A stretch of DNA of 42,500 nucleotides from Bolinopsis microptera (GCF_026151205.1 NC_087082.1:19072994-19115493), one strand, 5' to 3'; shown: positions 10,001 through 21,049, numbered from the stretch's first letter. Numbers and translations: made by a program. The notes: a model not told the origin generated them from the sequence alone.

Positions 10001-13000
10001 ACAAAGTTTACTTTCTTGTTATCTAATGAAATTCCCCAAATACCTCAACTCTGTTTATCCCTCTCAGTCCGACGAACATGGGATTGTTAGACCCAGAAAC
10101 ATCCGACGGGAGGATCATATTCTTTCTACCCTGGGAAAGGTACACCATAGCAGGTTACTCTCTCATTACGCTTAAGTCATACACATTTTGTATTTAGGTA
10201 ACAGATTACCATTTTATTTATCTAGAAGTATGGAGCACATATATCAGTTGTGGCGACAACGTGATAACTTACGCCCACGTGATAACTTACTCCCACGTGA
10301 TAACTTACTCCCACGTGATAACTTACTCCCACAGTCCCACGTAATAACTTACGCCCACGTGATAACTTACTCCCACGTGATAACTTACTCCCACGTGATA
10401 ACTTACGCCCACGTGATAACTTACTCCCACGTGATAACTTACGCCCACGTGATAACCTACTCCCACGTGATAACTTACGCCCACGTGATAACTTACGCCC
10501 ACGTGATAACTTACGCCCACGTGATAACTAACTCCCACGTGATAACTTACTCCCACGTGATAACTTACGCCCACGTATTAACTTACTCCCACGTGATAAC
10601 TTACGCCCACGTGATAACCTACTCCCACGTGATAACTTACGCCCACGTGATAACTTACGCCCACGTGATAACTTACGCCCACGTGATAACTTACTCCCAC
10701 GTGACAACTTACGCCCACGTGTCAACTTACGCCCACGTGATAACTTACTCCAACGTGATAACTTACTCCCACGTGATAACTTACGCCCACGTGATAACTT
10801 ACGCCCACGTGATAACCTACTCCCACGTGATAACTTACTCCCACGTGATAACTTACGACCACGTGATAACTAACTCCCACGTGATAACTTACGCCCACGT
10901 GTCAACTTACGCCCACGTGATAACTTCCTCCCACGTGATAACCTACTCCCACGTGATAACTTACGCCCACGTGATAACTTACGCCCACGTGATAACTAAC
11001 TCCCACGTGATAACTTACTCCCACGTGATAACTTACTCCCACGTGATAACTAACTCCCACGTGATAACTTACTCCCACGTGATAACTTACGCCCACGTGA
11101 TAACTTACGCCCACGTGCACCAGGTACGACTGACACCCCCTGTGAACCACACGCCCGACCAGAGGCAACTGAGAGGGAAATACAGTTCATCCTGGACGAG
11201 ATAGACAGTTACTTCGACTGTAATGTCAAGGTAAGGAAGAGATTGAGGTTAACAGATAGACAGTTACTTCGACTGTAATGTCAAGGTAAGGAAGAGATTG
11301 AGGTTAACAGATAGACAGTTACTTCGACTGTAATGTCAAGGTAAGGAAGAGAGTGAGGTTAACAGGTGCATCTCGTGTTTTAACGGCCGTGTCAATATTA
11401 AATAGTTGAAGCGCGTTGTCGCTATGGCGACTATGTAGCAGCACCCCAGAAATATCAAGCAGCCAGGTATAGTAGTAAGCTAATCTCTGTAAACACGAGA
11501 TAGCAGCCAGGTAACCTCTCTAAACACTTAAACTCGTGTTGCAGATAAGAAGAGGAGACGTGCTGGCAGCCTGGTCCGGTATCAGACCAGGCTGCCAGGT
11601 AACCTCTCTAAACACTTAAACTCGTGTTGCAGATAAGAAGAGGAGACGTGCTGGCAGCCTGGTCCGGTATCAGACCAGGCTGCCAGGTAACCTCTCTAAA
11701 CACTTAAAATCGTGTTGCAGATAAGTAAGGAGACTGATGGCAGCCTGGTCCCGAGTAATCAGACCAGCTGCCCGGTAACCTTCCTATAACACTGAACTCG
11801 TGTTGCAGAATAAGAAAGGTGACGTTCTGGCAGCCTGGTCCGGTATCAGACCAGGCAGCCAGGTAATCTCTCTAAACACTTAAACTCGTGTTGCAGATAA
11901 GAAGAGGAGAACGTGCTGGCAGCCTTGTCCTTATCAGACCAGCTGCCAGGTAAGCCTCCTTAAACACTTAAACTCCAGTTGTAGATAGAAGAGGAGGACG
12001 GCTGGCAGCCTGGTCCGTATCAGACCAGGGCCTGCCAGTAACCTGTCTAAACACTTAAACTCGTGTTGCAATAAGAAGAGGAGACGTGCTGGCAGCCTGT
12101 CCGGTATCAGAACCAGGCAGCCAGGTAACCTCTCTAAACACTTAAACTCGTGTTGCAGATAAGAAGAGGAGACGTGCTGGCACCTGGTCCGGTATCAGAC
12201 CAGCTGCCAGGTAACCTCATCTAAACACTTTAAACCTGTGCAGATAAGAAAGGAGACGTGCTTGCAGCCTTGGTCCGGGTATCAGACCAGGCTCCAGGTA
12301 AACCTCTCTAAACACCTTAAACTCGTGTTGCAGATAAGAAAGGAGACGTTCTGGCAGCCTGGTCCGGTATCAGACCAGGCTGCCTGTAACCTCCTAAACA
12401 CTTAAACTGCTGTTGCAGATAAGAAGAGGAGACGGCAGGCAGCCTGGTCCGGTATCAGACCAGGCTGCCAGGTAACCTCTCTAAGACACTTACAAACTCC
12501 TGTTTAGTAGATAAGAAGAGAGGACGTGCCTTGGGGCAGCCTGGTCCGGTATCAGACCAGCTGCCAGTTAACCTCTCTAAACCTTAAACTCGTGTTGCTG
12601 ATAAGAAGAGTAGCGTGCTGGCAGCTGGTTCCGGTAATCAGACCACTAGTCCGGGATCCTAACGCTAAGAACTCAGCTGCACTCTCCAGGAACCACGTTA
12701 TAGAGACTAGTGAGAGTGGTATGGTAACTATTGCAGGCGGCAAGTGGACTACGTACAGAAAGATGGCAGAGGTTAATTATAGTGCCCCCCCTCACCCCCC
12801 GCTAGTGGCTGTGAAATATTTCATTTATGGTTACAATTTGAAGGGCAACTTAAAATTAATCCTGTTCTTACAAAACTGCAGGATCGTAATATTCTATCCG
12901 AGTAAACTCCCGAACAAACTTGTAGCGCGATGGGCCGCGCCGCTCATCCGATAATGCTTCTCGCAACCACAGATCGGCGAGATGCGAAGGATTGACATCG

Positions 13001-15730
13001 TGAATCATGGAACAAACATCTTACTCACTTATCTTACAGCACAATTCTCGATGATTAACTGATACTAACTGTATCACGTCAGGATGCAGTAACTGCAGTG
13101 ACTAAAGAGCACGGGTTCTCACACGCCACCCCCTGCAACACTAGCGGTGTTCTTGTGGAGGGAGCTGACAATTACCACCACAACTTTTCTATCGAGCTCT
13201 GTCAGAGATACGGTTTGACAGCGAGGTCAGTTTTCATCATATTTTATAGTGGATCGTTCACTGATCCCAGCTCATTCATTGTACCGTTATACTCTATTTT
13301 AAATGATTATAACTTGCATTATATTTGTCAACTTGTATGACCCGCCGCGCACGAGTGCGCGGCTCCCCCTGTATCGTAGAAACTCTACAGTGAAACTCTA
13401 TAGTGAAGCGACAGTGGGGGTCACCACGTGATACAACATTATATCAGTAATGTTCCCCTAGAGTTTATAATTGTTAAATAACTGACCGGAATATTATGTG
13501 AAACTAAGGAGGTCTTGTTTTATTGCAACTCTGACATATATTTGATGTAGGTTGCAGAACATTTAGCCCACAACTACGGGACCCAAGCACATGAGTTAGC
13601 TAAGATGGTCCAACTAACGGGGAAGAGATGGCCGCTTGTTGGGAAACGCCTTGTCGCTGACATGCCCTTCATTGAGACCGAGGTTGGGAAAACAAACTTG
13701 CTGTTCCGTGATTTACAGTTTCAGTTTGAATTAAATGTTCTTCATCCAGCCTTCAAATAGTTTCGATTAAGTCAAGAGTATGGTTGCTCAGACCCGCCAC
13801 CGTTTTAAAATTGATTCGGGAAAAAACACAATGTAAAATCTATTTCGGTTTTGATATTGAATTGGAATTTCATAGCTCAAACCCGGCATCGTTTTCCATT
13901 TCAATATTGAATTGGCAAAAAAAAAACCAGGATCCTTAAATAACATGACACTTTACAACAGGATCCTTTAGTTATTAAACTTTATAAAACCAGCGATTTA
14001 ACAGGTAAATACGCAGTTCAGTACGAGTACGCTTGTCATGTCAAGGACTTCATTGCGCGGCGCACCAGACTAGCATTCCTGAACGTGCAGGCTACCAGAG
14101 AGTGCCTTCCAAGGGTTCGTTCCAAATATTATATTTTTACCTATAGTTTACCTAGATTCCAAATATTTACCTGGGGACCTCAGGTTTTTCTGTTCATAAG
14201 CTGATTGTTGAAGATGCATTAATCTGAATATTAGATCTGATATTTTTAATTATTTGATAATGATTATTTGATAATAGTTATTTATTGATTATTTATCAGC
14301 TATCAATGTTGCAACGTAAGATTCACACATTTCGTGCGCCAGTATTGTCGAAAATAGCTTATTCCGTATGTTGATAAAGTACACTCTCTAGGTAGCTGAG
14401 TTAATGGCTGTAGAGTTAGGTTGGAATGAAGAGACATTGGAGGCGGAAATCAAAGACGCCGAAGCACTCATTGCTTCCATGGGGTTTGTCATTTTACTCT
14501 TTTATTTTTACTCTTATTTTATATTTTAATGCATATAAAGAATCTAATTAAGAACTATTGAAATAGCATACAAATATTCTCTGACAGTGGTAAGTTAACG
14601 AGTTCATAAATTGAAATGAGAGAGAGACCTATCGAACTTTAAATTTTAACGAAATAATGGATCGTTCACATATTGCGTAAGCCGAATATTGGGTCATTTT
14701 GGGACAATTCTCTGAGCGAATAACTGTGTTTAATTTTTCAGCAGAAAGCCCGTCCTCCGGACACTTTAAATTTATTTATACCTCATTCTGCCCTTTTCTC
14801 TTCCTACTTGTTAGTCAACTCTCTTCTTACTCTTTATTCCTCTCTCTCAGTGAAATAATAAAATATCGATAATTGGTCAATGAAACACTTTATTTTGTTC
14901 AACACTTCTCAAAATTGCTTCTAACTCTGAGTTAACATTACCGGTCCGCTCTATATTTTATAGTAATATTTAATTATGTTGGATGAAGTATGTGAATAAT
15001 AAAATGCAACAGCTGCAATTTCAGATTCAAATTAGGGTCAGAAGGAGCTCCTCAGGAGAAATTAAAGCTTTCTATCTCAGAATACAATGAGTATCTCAAG
15101 GTATTTTTATTTTGTCCCGTTAAAAATGCACTTATTTTAGTTGATTCCTGTTCTCAAGATTTGAAGCAGCTTAGGAAGTAAAAACGAGTGGTCGTAATGC
15201 CGTCAAGACTAACAGCTTATAAAAAGTATTTGCAGGCGTTTGAGGAACTGGACAAGGACAAAACTGGTGTACTGAGGCCAGCAGAGCTGTTTGAAGCTTG
15301 CCAGAACCTAGGAGTGGAGCTGTCCATACAGGACGCTATAAACATTGTCAATGAGGTACACAGCCTGCTAATAGTTATGTGAAGGGAAAGGGGGCGCTGT
15401 GGGCACATGATGTTACGTTAAATTGTTATGTAAGCAACATTTTTCCATCCACCAATTTATAAAAGTAAAGTATGGTTGCGAATCAAAGGCAGTGTCGTGG
15501 GGGATGGTTGTGTCGTAGGTTGATTTGCACAACCAATTCTCATTGTCTCTCTGTTGCAGGTAGATACGAACAGGAATGGGGTAATAGACTTGGAGGAGTT
15601 TCTGATAATCATGGCGGGCGGGGCTACAGAGAGAATTGTAGACAACAGACTTCAGAGACTGGTGGAACTTCACATTAAGGAGGAAAGGACTGAGAGAATC
15701 CCCACTCAGCGCAGTGGTGGTGGGGTATAG
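7094..15730 (+). CDS. GPD2: Mitochondrial FAD-dependent glycerol-3-phosphate dehydrogenase, 16 coding exons
   Basis: Oxidises glycerol-3-phosphate to dihydroxyacetone phosphate at the outer face of the inner mitochondrial membrane and passes electrons to quinone. Exons: 7094-7364, 7630-7813, 8321-8459, 8744-8848, 9064-9144, 9346-9476, 10068-10153, 11124-11230, 12601-12771, 13083-13225, 13551-13682, 14005-14114, 14392-14483, 15025-15100, 15236-15355, 15560-15730 (TAG). About 706 residues, close to the 727 of human GPD2. Seen: a hydrophobic N terminus; FAD dinucleotide motif GGGATGAG (residues 61-68); TSSRSTKLIHGGIRYLQ; INATGPF; GLLDPETSDGR; TIAGTTDTP; SRNHVIETSESG; TIAGGKWTTYR; RRTRLAFLNVQA; and C-terminal EF-hand loops DKDKTGVLRPAE and DTNRNGVIDLEE, the Ca2+-sensing part of animal GPD2. 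Oddities: exons 10 and 12 are each one base short of closing frame, and exon 9 is scrambled by indels (see findings). The start at 7094 is the only Met giving a full N terminus. Confidence 0.95.
8018..8205 (+). repeat. 21-bp minisatellite in GPD2 intron 2 (9 copies)
   Basis: Nine near-identical 21-mers (consensus cgggaccagcgccgctttgtt) lie in the intron between 7813 and 8321. GC-rich against an AT-rich background. Since 21 is a multiple of 3, two frames stay open across the array, but nothing suggests translation. Confidence 0.93.
9267..9311. repeat. Perfect 20-bp hairpin just upstream of GPD2 exon 6
   Basis: Arms 9267-9286 and 9292-9311 are exact reverse complements with a 5-base loop (ttttg). 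The right arm ends 34 bases before the exon 6 acceptor at 9345, so the hairpin covers the region where the branch point should lie. Confidence 0.9.
9471..9968 (+). repeat. 11-bp minisatellite at the exon 6 donor of GPD2 (~45 copies)
   Basis: Consensus cttcaggtata, with gtatac, gtatag and gtattc variants. The first unit overlaps the exon 6/intron 6 junction (GGA TAC TTC AG|gtatag), so the repeat is a tandem amplification of the donor itself. Every unit has TTCAG followed by GTAT, both acceptor-like and donor-like. Use of the first donor joins phase 2 to the exon at 10068, matching the family sequence (PGYFSP). Confidence 0.96.
10257..11118 (+). repeat. 18-bp minisatellite filling GPD2 intron 7 (~48 copies)
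   Basis: Units of cacgtgataacttac(g/t)cc run from just after the exon 7 donor (10153) to 5 bases before the exon 8 acceptor (cag at 11123). Nearly every unit carries CACGTG, the canonical E-box palindrome, followed by ATAAC. Period 18 keeps frames open on both strands, giving artificial 6-residue repeats (HVITYS/HVITYA). Confidence 0.95.
11201..11365 (+). repeat. 55-bp triplication spanning the exon 8 donor of GPD2
   Basis: Copies start at 11201, 11256 and 11311. Each contains the last 30 bases of exon 8 (IDSYFDCNVK), the donor gtaagg and 25 intron bases ending in ttaacag. The second and third copies look like 30-base, in-frame mini-exons with their own acceptor (ttaacag) and donor (gtaagg). 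Confidence 0.94.
11511..12771 (+). repeat. 88-bp array of partial copies of GPD2 exon 9 (13 copies)
   Basis: The exon start (ATAAGAAGAGG...) recurs at 11545, 11633, 11721, 11810, 11897, 11985, 12071, 12159, 12244, 12334, 12419, 12511 and 12601. The consensus unit is 54 bases of exon 9 (IRRGDVLAAWSGIRP plus GCQ), then a 34-base spacer with gtaacc at its left end and tgttgcag at its right. Only the last copy continues into the real exon (LVRDPNAKN... to 12771). Copies 1 and 2 are exact; copies 3-13 carry many one-base insertions and deletions. Confidence 0.93.
12601..12771 (+). other. GPD2 exon 9 as assembled, with compensated indels and lost acceptor
   Basis: This copy holds the only complete downstream half of exon 9. 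Its first part differs from the other copies by two one-base losses and two one-base gains that cancel out. The conserved GDVLAAWSG is therefore read as VACWQLVPV, between intact IRR and IRPLV. The base before the exon is ttgctg instead of ttgcag, removing the AG. That motif is near-invariant in GlpD/GPD2 proteins, so I infer sequence error rather than true divergence. Confidence 0.75.
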
Positions 15731-15830
15731 TGGTGTTATATGTGCCACCTTATCGGACCTTACTTGACCGGACATTGAGTAAAAGGCGGTGATACACTAG
15801 GGCCTCTAGCGTCCAATTAATTTCCGTTCA

Positions 15831-15836
15831 AATAAA
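15831..15836 (+). terminator. Poly(A) signal AATAAA of the GPD2 gene
   Basis: Canonical hexamer 101 bases after the TAG stop at 15730; likely 3' end signal. Confidence 0.5.
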
Positions 15837-16722
15837 GTCCGATAGGGTACTGATTTATAGTGTATAGCGGAAGGGATAGTTGACTTAGTAAACCAGATTT
15901 GTTTGAAAGCGTCAACATTCAAATTACATCTTTTAGGGTAGAAGTACATTTTCTTTTATTTTTGACTTTGGGCGTATTGATAGGAGACTGTTGGATTACA
16001 AAAGCTTATCTAATTTTAACTTATCTATAGCAGGTATTAATTCATCCATTCTAGGAGTCACGGTTTATTAATGATGGGAGGCTCTAAAATAATAAATCTA
16101 TATTTTGTAAAACTACAAATGTCATTTCATAATATCTCATCCTCATAATTTATTTATATGGTTATTAAACACTATTAGTATTTCCAACTTTGTAATAAAT
16201 ATGCAATGCATAATTATTTATAATGATATATATGGTATAATTTTACAGTATTATTTACAATCTTACTATAAATTTGTATTTGTAGACTGCTTAATAAGTT
16301 GACATTGTGTAAAATATGTAAATATTATGTAAATGGTCGTGATTTTGGATTTAATAGGTTTACAAGGTTTACAAGGTTTACAAATATAGATCTATATATT
16401 ACAGTATAATAACGTTAGATCGGCGTTGCTAAAATAAATTCAAATTCCGTAATCCAAATGGGAGATAAAACCATTACCAAAATGTCGTGGTGTCACTCTG
16501 AAGCCAGAGTCGAGTGCAAATCGATCAAGATAGAAGCTACCAAAAAGAGCGAGAAAAGCACGCAAACCCTAGCAGGAAAACAACATCAAAGTGAAGTGGG
16601 AAAAATAAAGATGCTTGATGTGTGATTGTGTAGTCGACGATGTGATTGTGTTGGAGTGGAGTGCAAATGTAAAGTGCAGATGAAGGTGATGCGGTGGAAA
16701 GGTGATGTTTCGTACTGTGATA
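15837..16722. other. AT-rich non-coding stretch
   Basis: No gene seen. It holds a three-copy 9-bp repeat (ggtttacaa, about 16358-16384). The part from about 16480 may belong to the decayed retroelement that follows on the minus strand. Confidence 0.5.
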
Positions 16723-17022
16723 CTAGTGTTTGTGTTTCTTCTTCGCAGGAAATCGTGTTCTGCATAGCTGAGCGACGAACTTGGTGAATTCCACTATATG
16801 TTCCGGGAGAAAGAGGCTCTTCATGTCATGAAATAGCAAGGACTTTGTGGGCTCCTTCATGTTAGTCCTACTGGAATGGTACCTGGGACATGTTCTAAGG
16901 AAGTGTTCTTCATCTTCTATGATCGGGTCGACACCTGGAAGGTTAAGGAGGAGCTCCATCACGGGCTTCTCGCTGCAGAATTCACAGATTCTATAATGAC
17001 GACTACCAGTTATATATGACAT
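16723..17022 (-). pseudogene. C-terminal zinc-knuckle-like tail of a non-LTR retrotransposon ORF2 (remnant)
   Basis: A 99-residue minus-strand frame contains ICEFC...IEDEEHFLRTCPRYHSSR. The C-x2-C ... EDExHFLxxCPxY arrangement is the pattern at the C terminus of many endonuclease-reverse transcriptases in invertebrate genomes. No reverse transcriptase domain is seen upstream on the minus strand (17023-17600), so this is a fragment. A host gene with a borrowed domain is less likely. Confidence 0.5.
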
Positions 17023-17228
17023 AATGTCATATTAAATCCGAAATCACAACCATTTTATAATCGAAAATTGCGAAATGTATAAAAAATTACATTGTATTTG
17101 TAATTTCCTATCATTATTGTAGTATTGATCTTATAAGTTTCTGTATTTTGTTTTCTCCGAAAATAGCGTGTTATCAATGGTTCACAAATATAATTACCGG
17201 GAAGAGTTCTGGGTTGGAGATAATACCC

Positions 17229-17330
17229 GTACATTACATGTCACGTGTCATATAACACACGTACATTACATGTCACGTGTCATATAACACACTTACATCA
17301 CATGTCACGTGTCTTATAACACACGTACAT
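17229..17330. repeat. 32-bp tandem repeat (~3 copies)
   Basis: Units starting at 17229, 17261 and 17293 share gtacattacatgtcacgtgt and catataacacac, the third with a few changes. Each carries tcacgtgt. No associated gene. Confidence 0.85.
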
Positions 17331-20300
17331 CAAAAACTGATATCTGACGATTTCTTACCGGTAGGACTAGGACATTCTTATGATTTTCCTTTCACAAAGG
17401 TTTTCCGGATATTCAGCTTCCAGTACCTCGGAAGTGACTGGTGACCGACGCGACAAATTCAACCAATCTGACCCAGTTCCCGCACGTAAGGGCGCACAAT
17501 CAGATTAATTGGGTACCCAATCAGACTAATCACAAAACGAAACTTCATCCAGGCTAATGCTATATAAAAACTGTAGTCTGCACCCAAATACGACAACTTG
17601 GATGGTGGTCACAGTATCGAATCATGGTTGTCTTTAGCAAGTACATCGACGGACAGAGAGGAACTCAAATCCCTCTTGAATGTTAACAAGGTAAACTCAT
17701 TGGGTTTATAATCATTTTCCCAAGTTAAGCTACCCAGTACCCTGTCTGAAAAAGTCAAAATTGGACAAAGTTGTCCGGTAGCCATCGTGACTTTTGTCAC
17801 TAGTACTTGTTCCCCCCCTAGTCTAGGGAGTAGCTAAGGAGCCATTGGATTTATGCGATCTCCTCGGTCGACTCAGCCGAATGATAGGAAACTTGATTGA
17901 GGGTTAAATGAGGGGGGTACCTGTTAAATGTTCAAAAAACTTGATAGCGCCATCGACCGTAAGACACGCGCGCTGACCATTGAATGTTTTTAGCTCGTAT
18001 TTCGGCCAGCACATTATTTCGGAAACAATCAAAAAGTTATAATACTTCCCATATAACAATTTTGTTGAAATTTGGTCAGCTTACGTAAACACCTTTGTTC
18101 TACTAAACCTAAATTTGTTTTAGCAATTTCGATGGTCACAATTTGAGTTATCAACGAATTTATACCTATTTTGTCATTTTTAGATCTCTTAATCAAGGCC
18201 AATTTCTCCCAACGAATTTAGTTTCGGTAGTTAAGTATGATTAAAAGGTTCTAACAAATTTTCAGCATGATTCATGTTCAGGAACCGAAGATATGACAGA
18301 ATAATACGACAAAAATCAACGAATTTCGTCAAATTACGCGACTTTTATTACCGAGTAACATATGTTACTCTTCTAAATTTCTTCGAAGTAGCGCGCGCCG
18401 AATTTCTTCTCGAAATAGTAGCGCGCGCCGGGCCTGATTATTAACAATGGTCAAGACTTTTACACCTAATTTTGCTCCAAAAGCCGCGCACCATCAAATA
18501 TGGCACCTAGGCGAAACTCACTGACCATTCCAAAAAGGTATAACAAATTTGGTACTGTGATTGTGAAAATTCTCACAGTCTCTAGAAAACAATGGTACAA
18601 AAATTTTGAAAATCCGAGCAAGTTTATTTTTATCGTGCACTGATCCGGCCTACCTTCAGTGCATAATGTAAACATATTACTATAGTATTTGCAGTTATGA
18701 CATAGCACAAAATATGTAGAAGTTAGAAAACCCTTACCTGCGGGGATCGACCCGCCCAGGCTATAAATATAATATTCATAATATTAATTGAGATTCGGTG
18801 GAATGACAGGCTGAGCGCAGCCCAGTTTAAAGAAAACCCGTTCGATTTAAGTTTAACTATCGCAGATAGCTGATGGTGCGGTATTAATAATAACTTTTTA
18901 ATGAGCTATATCGATGATACGGACTTGTTCAATTCGAAACTGCCTGTTAAGTCCCTTAATCTTTTTAATTTTTTCCGTTCACCCTTTTGTAAAAAGGCAA
19001 TAGTGAAAGGTTAAGAATGGACGTTTTTGCAGAAAAACGTGGATTTTAGAGATTGCAGTAGGTAGATCTGAACATGTCGGCAGTCCTTCCTTCCTTCCGT
19101 TAGTTACCATGTCAACTAGAACTAGCGTTCAGTGCTTGCGCGAGATGTGATGTATATACTATATAGCTAGCCTGTCAATGAAATGCGCGACGCGAGTGTA
19201 TTTTATAATGTATACTTTGTAATGTATATTATTAGGTTATAAGCCTAATTTGTACGTGGCATGCGTAGTATAGTGTACTGATGTGTATCAAATTCAATAT
19301 CATTATGACATTATTATGGAGTGAGCTGATTGGAGCCTATCACAATGCTGGCAAGCATAACCGTTGCCCTTATATTCACAACACTATTTACCCCCTATAC
19401 TATTATATCCCCTTTATTGTTTTCCAGGCATTAAGACTCATCGAAAGTAGTTCAGCAGGTATATTTAAGTTCAAAACATTCTAATTCAATGTTAAAGATG
19501 ACAGGAATAAGAAATAGTTATGTGGAGGTTTTTAAGAAATTTGCTTAAAAACCATGTTAAAATTGAGTTAGAGATCTGAAACTTTGCAGGGCGTCTAGAC
19601 CTTGTCCAAATCGACTGTAAACAAAATTTCATGTTTCAGCAATATCGGGAAGTGGGTTTTCTGGAACCCCTGTTTTACAACAGATTGTCGTGAAGTATAT
19701 CTATCTATGTATAGACGCTTTGGCAGTCAATTGGCAGTCAATTGTAGCCTAGATTCAAGTGTCAGTAGATTCAAGAGTATAAAAGATACAGTCATTTTGA
19801 ACCACAGGTCTTGAAGATAATTGTTTATACTTCAGTTTTCATTGTATTAAAAAATAATTTAACGTCATCATCATCACTTGATGACGTCATCAAATTAAGT
19901 GTTTTTAAAACTTGATTTTTGACAAAGTAACAACGTTTCAAATCAATTTTACACCATTAAGGAGTAAATTTTTTCAAAATCTGAGGACATTTTCATCTTA
20001 GATAATTGTTCAAGCACTCCGAAAATCTACCGGAAAAGTTTCCTACCTTGCTCCTTCATAAAGATATTTGCTATTGAAGTTAGTGCTTTTTTGAAGAATA
20101 ATTTTATAAAAACACAAAAGTTGTGAATTAGTATTCTCTGGTGTTGGGCCATCCCTTGGGTTGTGGAGCTCAATTTTGCTTCTTAAATGTGTAAATTGTG
20201 TTATAGGCTAGTTTTAAAGTTAAAAATCGAAAAGTTGCACACGTGGGGACTCGCCCAAATTGATTTAAAATAGCTAAAATCACTAAAAATTTTGATTTTC

Positions 20301-20716
20301 ACGATTTTTATCAACTTTGGAGTCCCGTTGTGATCCAAGCACTTTTTGAAATCTTCTGAAACTTTGCATGCTTATCAAACTATATATTAAATACCACCAT
20401 GCAAAAATTTACGGTGATTCAATATTGTATACGCACGCAACGTCCGCTCAAAGTTTGCACGTGCGAAAGGTGAGAATTTTGCTCATTCGTGATTTTGAAT
20501 ATATTCTGCTTTCCACGATATTTAAATGGCATTATATATGAATTTAATGCCAACTTGAATGAGTAAAAAGTGCCAAATTCAGTCGGTTATCGACAGATAT
20601 ACCTAAACACAAGGAAACGTTTTCAAAGGCAGAATTTCGAAATCGTTGAAATTATCTCCTTATTAATGAAGTTTCGACTGTGTAAATTATCCTGACATTA
20701 TAATCAAAAAGAGATG
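17331..20716. other. Non-genic region, no coding exon supported
   Basis: Only short, compositionally random frames are present. Minor structures: a 14-base repeat agtagcgcgcgccg (about 18387 and 18418), a tRNA B-box-like sequence on the minus strand near 18745, and a 16-bp palindrome with a CRE at 19878. Confidence 0.5.
19878..19893. promoter_or_regulatory. 16-bp palindrome containing full CRE (TGACGTCA)
   Basis: TTGATGACGTCATCAA is a perfect palindrome centred on the full cAMP-response element bound by CREB/ATF bZIP factors. No gene start is visible nearby, so a regulatory role is unproven. Confidence 0.3.
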
Positions 20717-21049
20717 ATATTTGACCAAAACCCATAATCATGGGTAGAGTGAACCGCTGCCAGTGTCTCTCTTTTCCAAACAAAAGGAAATGATATTAAT
20801 TTGAGGAACCGTCCGCAAATGCAATTTGATACCGAGAATGAAATCGGTCGCTCGCTTTTCCCATTTAATAAGCTTTATTACAATTCGTAAGCCGTGAATG
20901 AATGGGAAAAGCGAGCGACCGATTTCATTCTCGGTATCAAATTGCATTTGCGGACGGTTCCTCAAATTAATATCATTTCCTTTTGTTTGGAAAAGAGAGA
21001 CACTGGCAGCGGTTCACTCTACCCATGATTATGGGTTTTGGTCAAATAT
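20717..21049. mobile_element. Foldback element with perfect 149-bp arms
   Basis: Arm 20717-20865 and arm 20901-21049 are exact reverse complements over all 149 bases, separated by 35 bases. No transposase and no clear target duplication at the outer ends. Perfect identity suggests a very recent origin, active gene conversion, or a palindromic assembly join. Confidence 0.88.

Noticed and set aside
10188-11204. 338-residue open frame through the 18-bp array, and matching minus-strand frames
   Set aside because: Period 18 keeps frames open by arithmetic. The frame enters exon 8 in the wrong phase and the array lies between two GPD2 exons that join correctly without it.
15188-15235. Extended start of the EF-hand exon of GPD2
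   Set aside because: The acceptor tttgcag at 15235 joins exon 14 in phase and gives YLK-AFEELD, matching the family. The extra codons are intron.
18738-18765. tRNA T-arm-like sequence on the minus strand (gggcgggtcgatccccgc)
   Set aside because: Only a partial B-box match and no cloverleaf or A box could be found at tRNA spacing.
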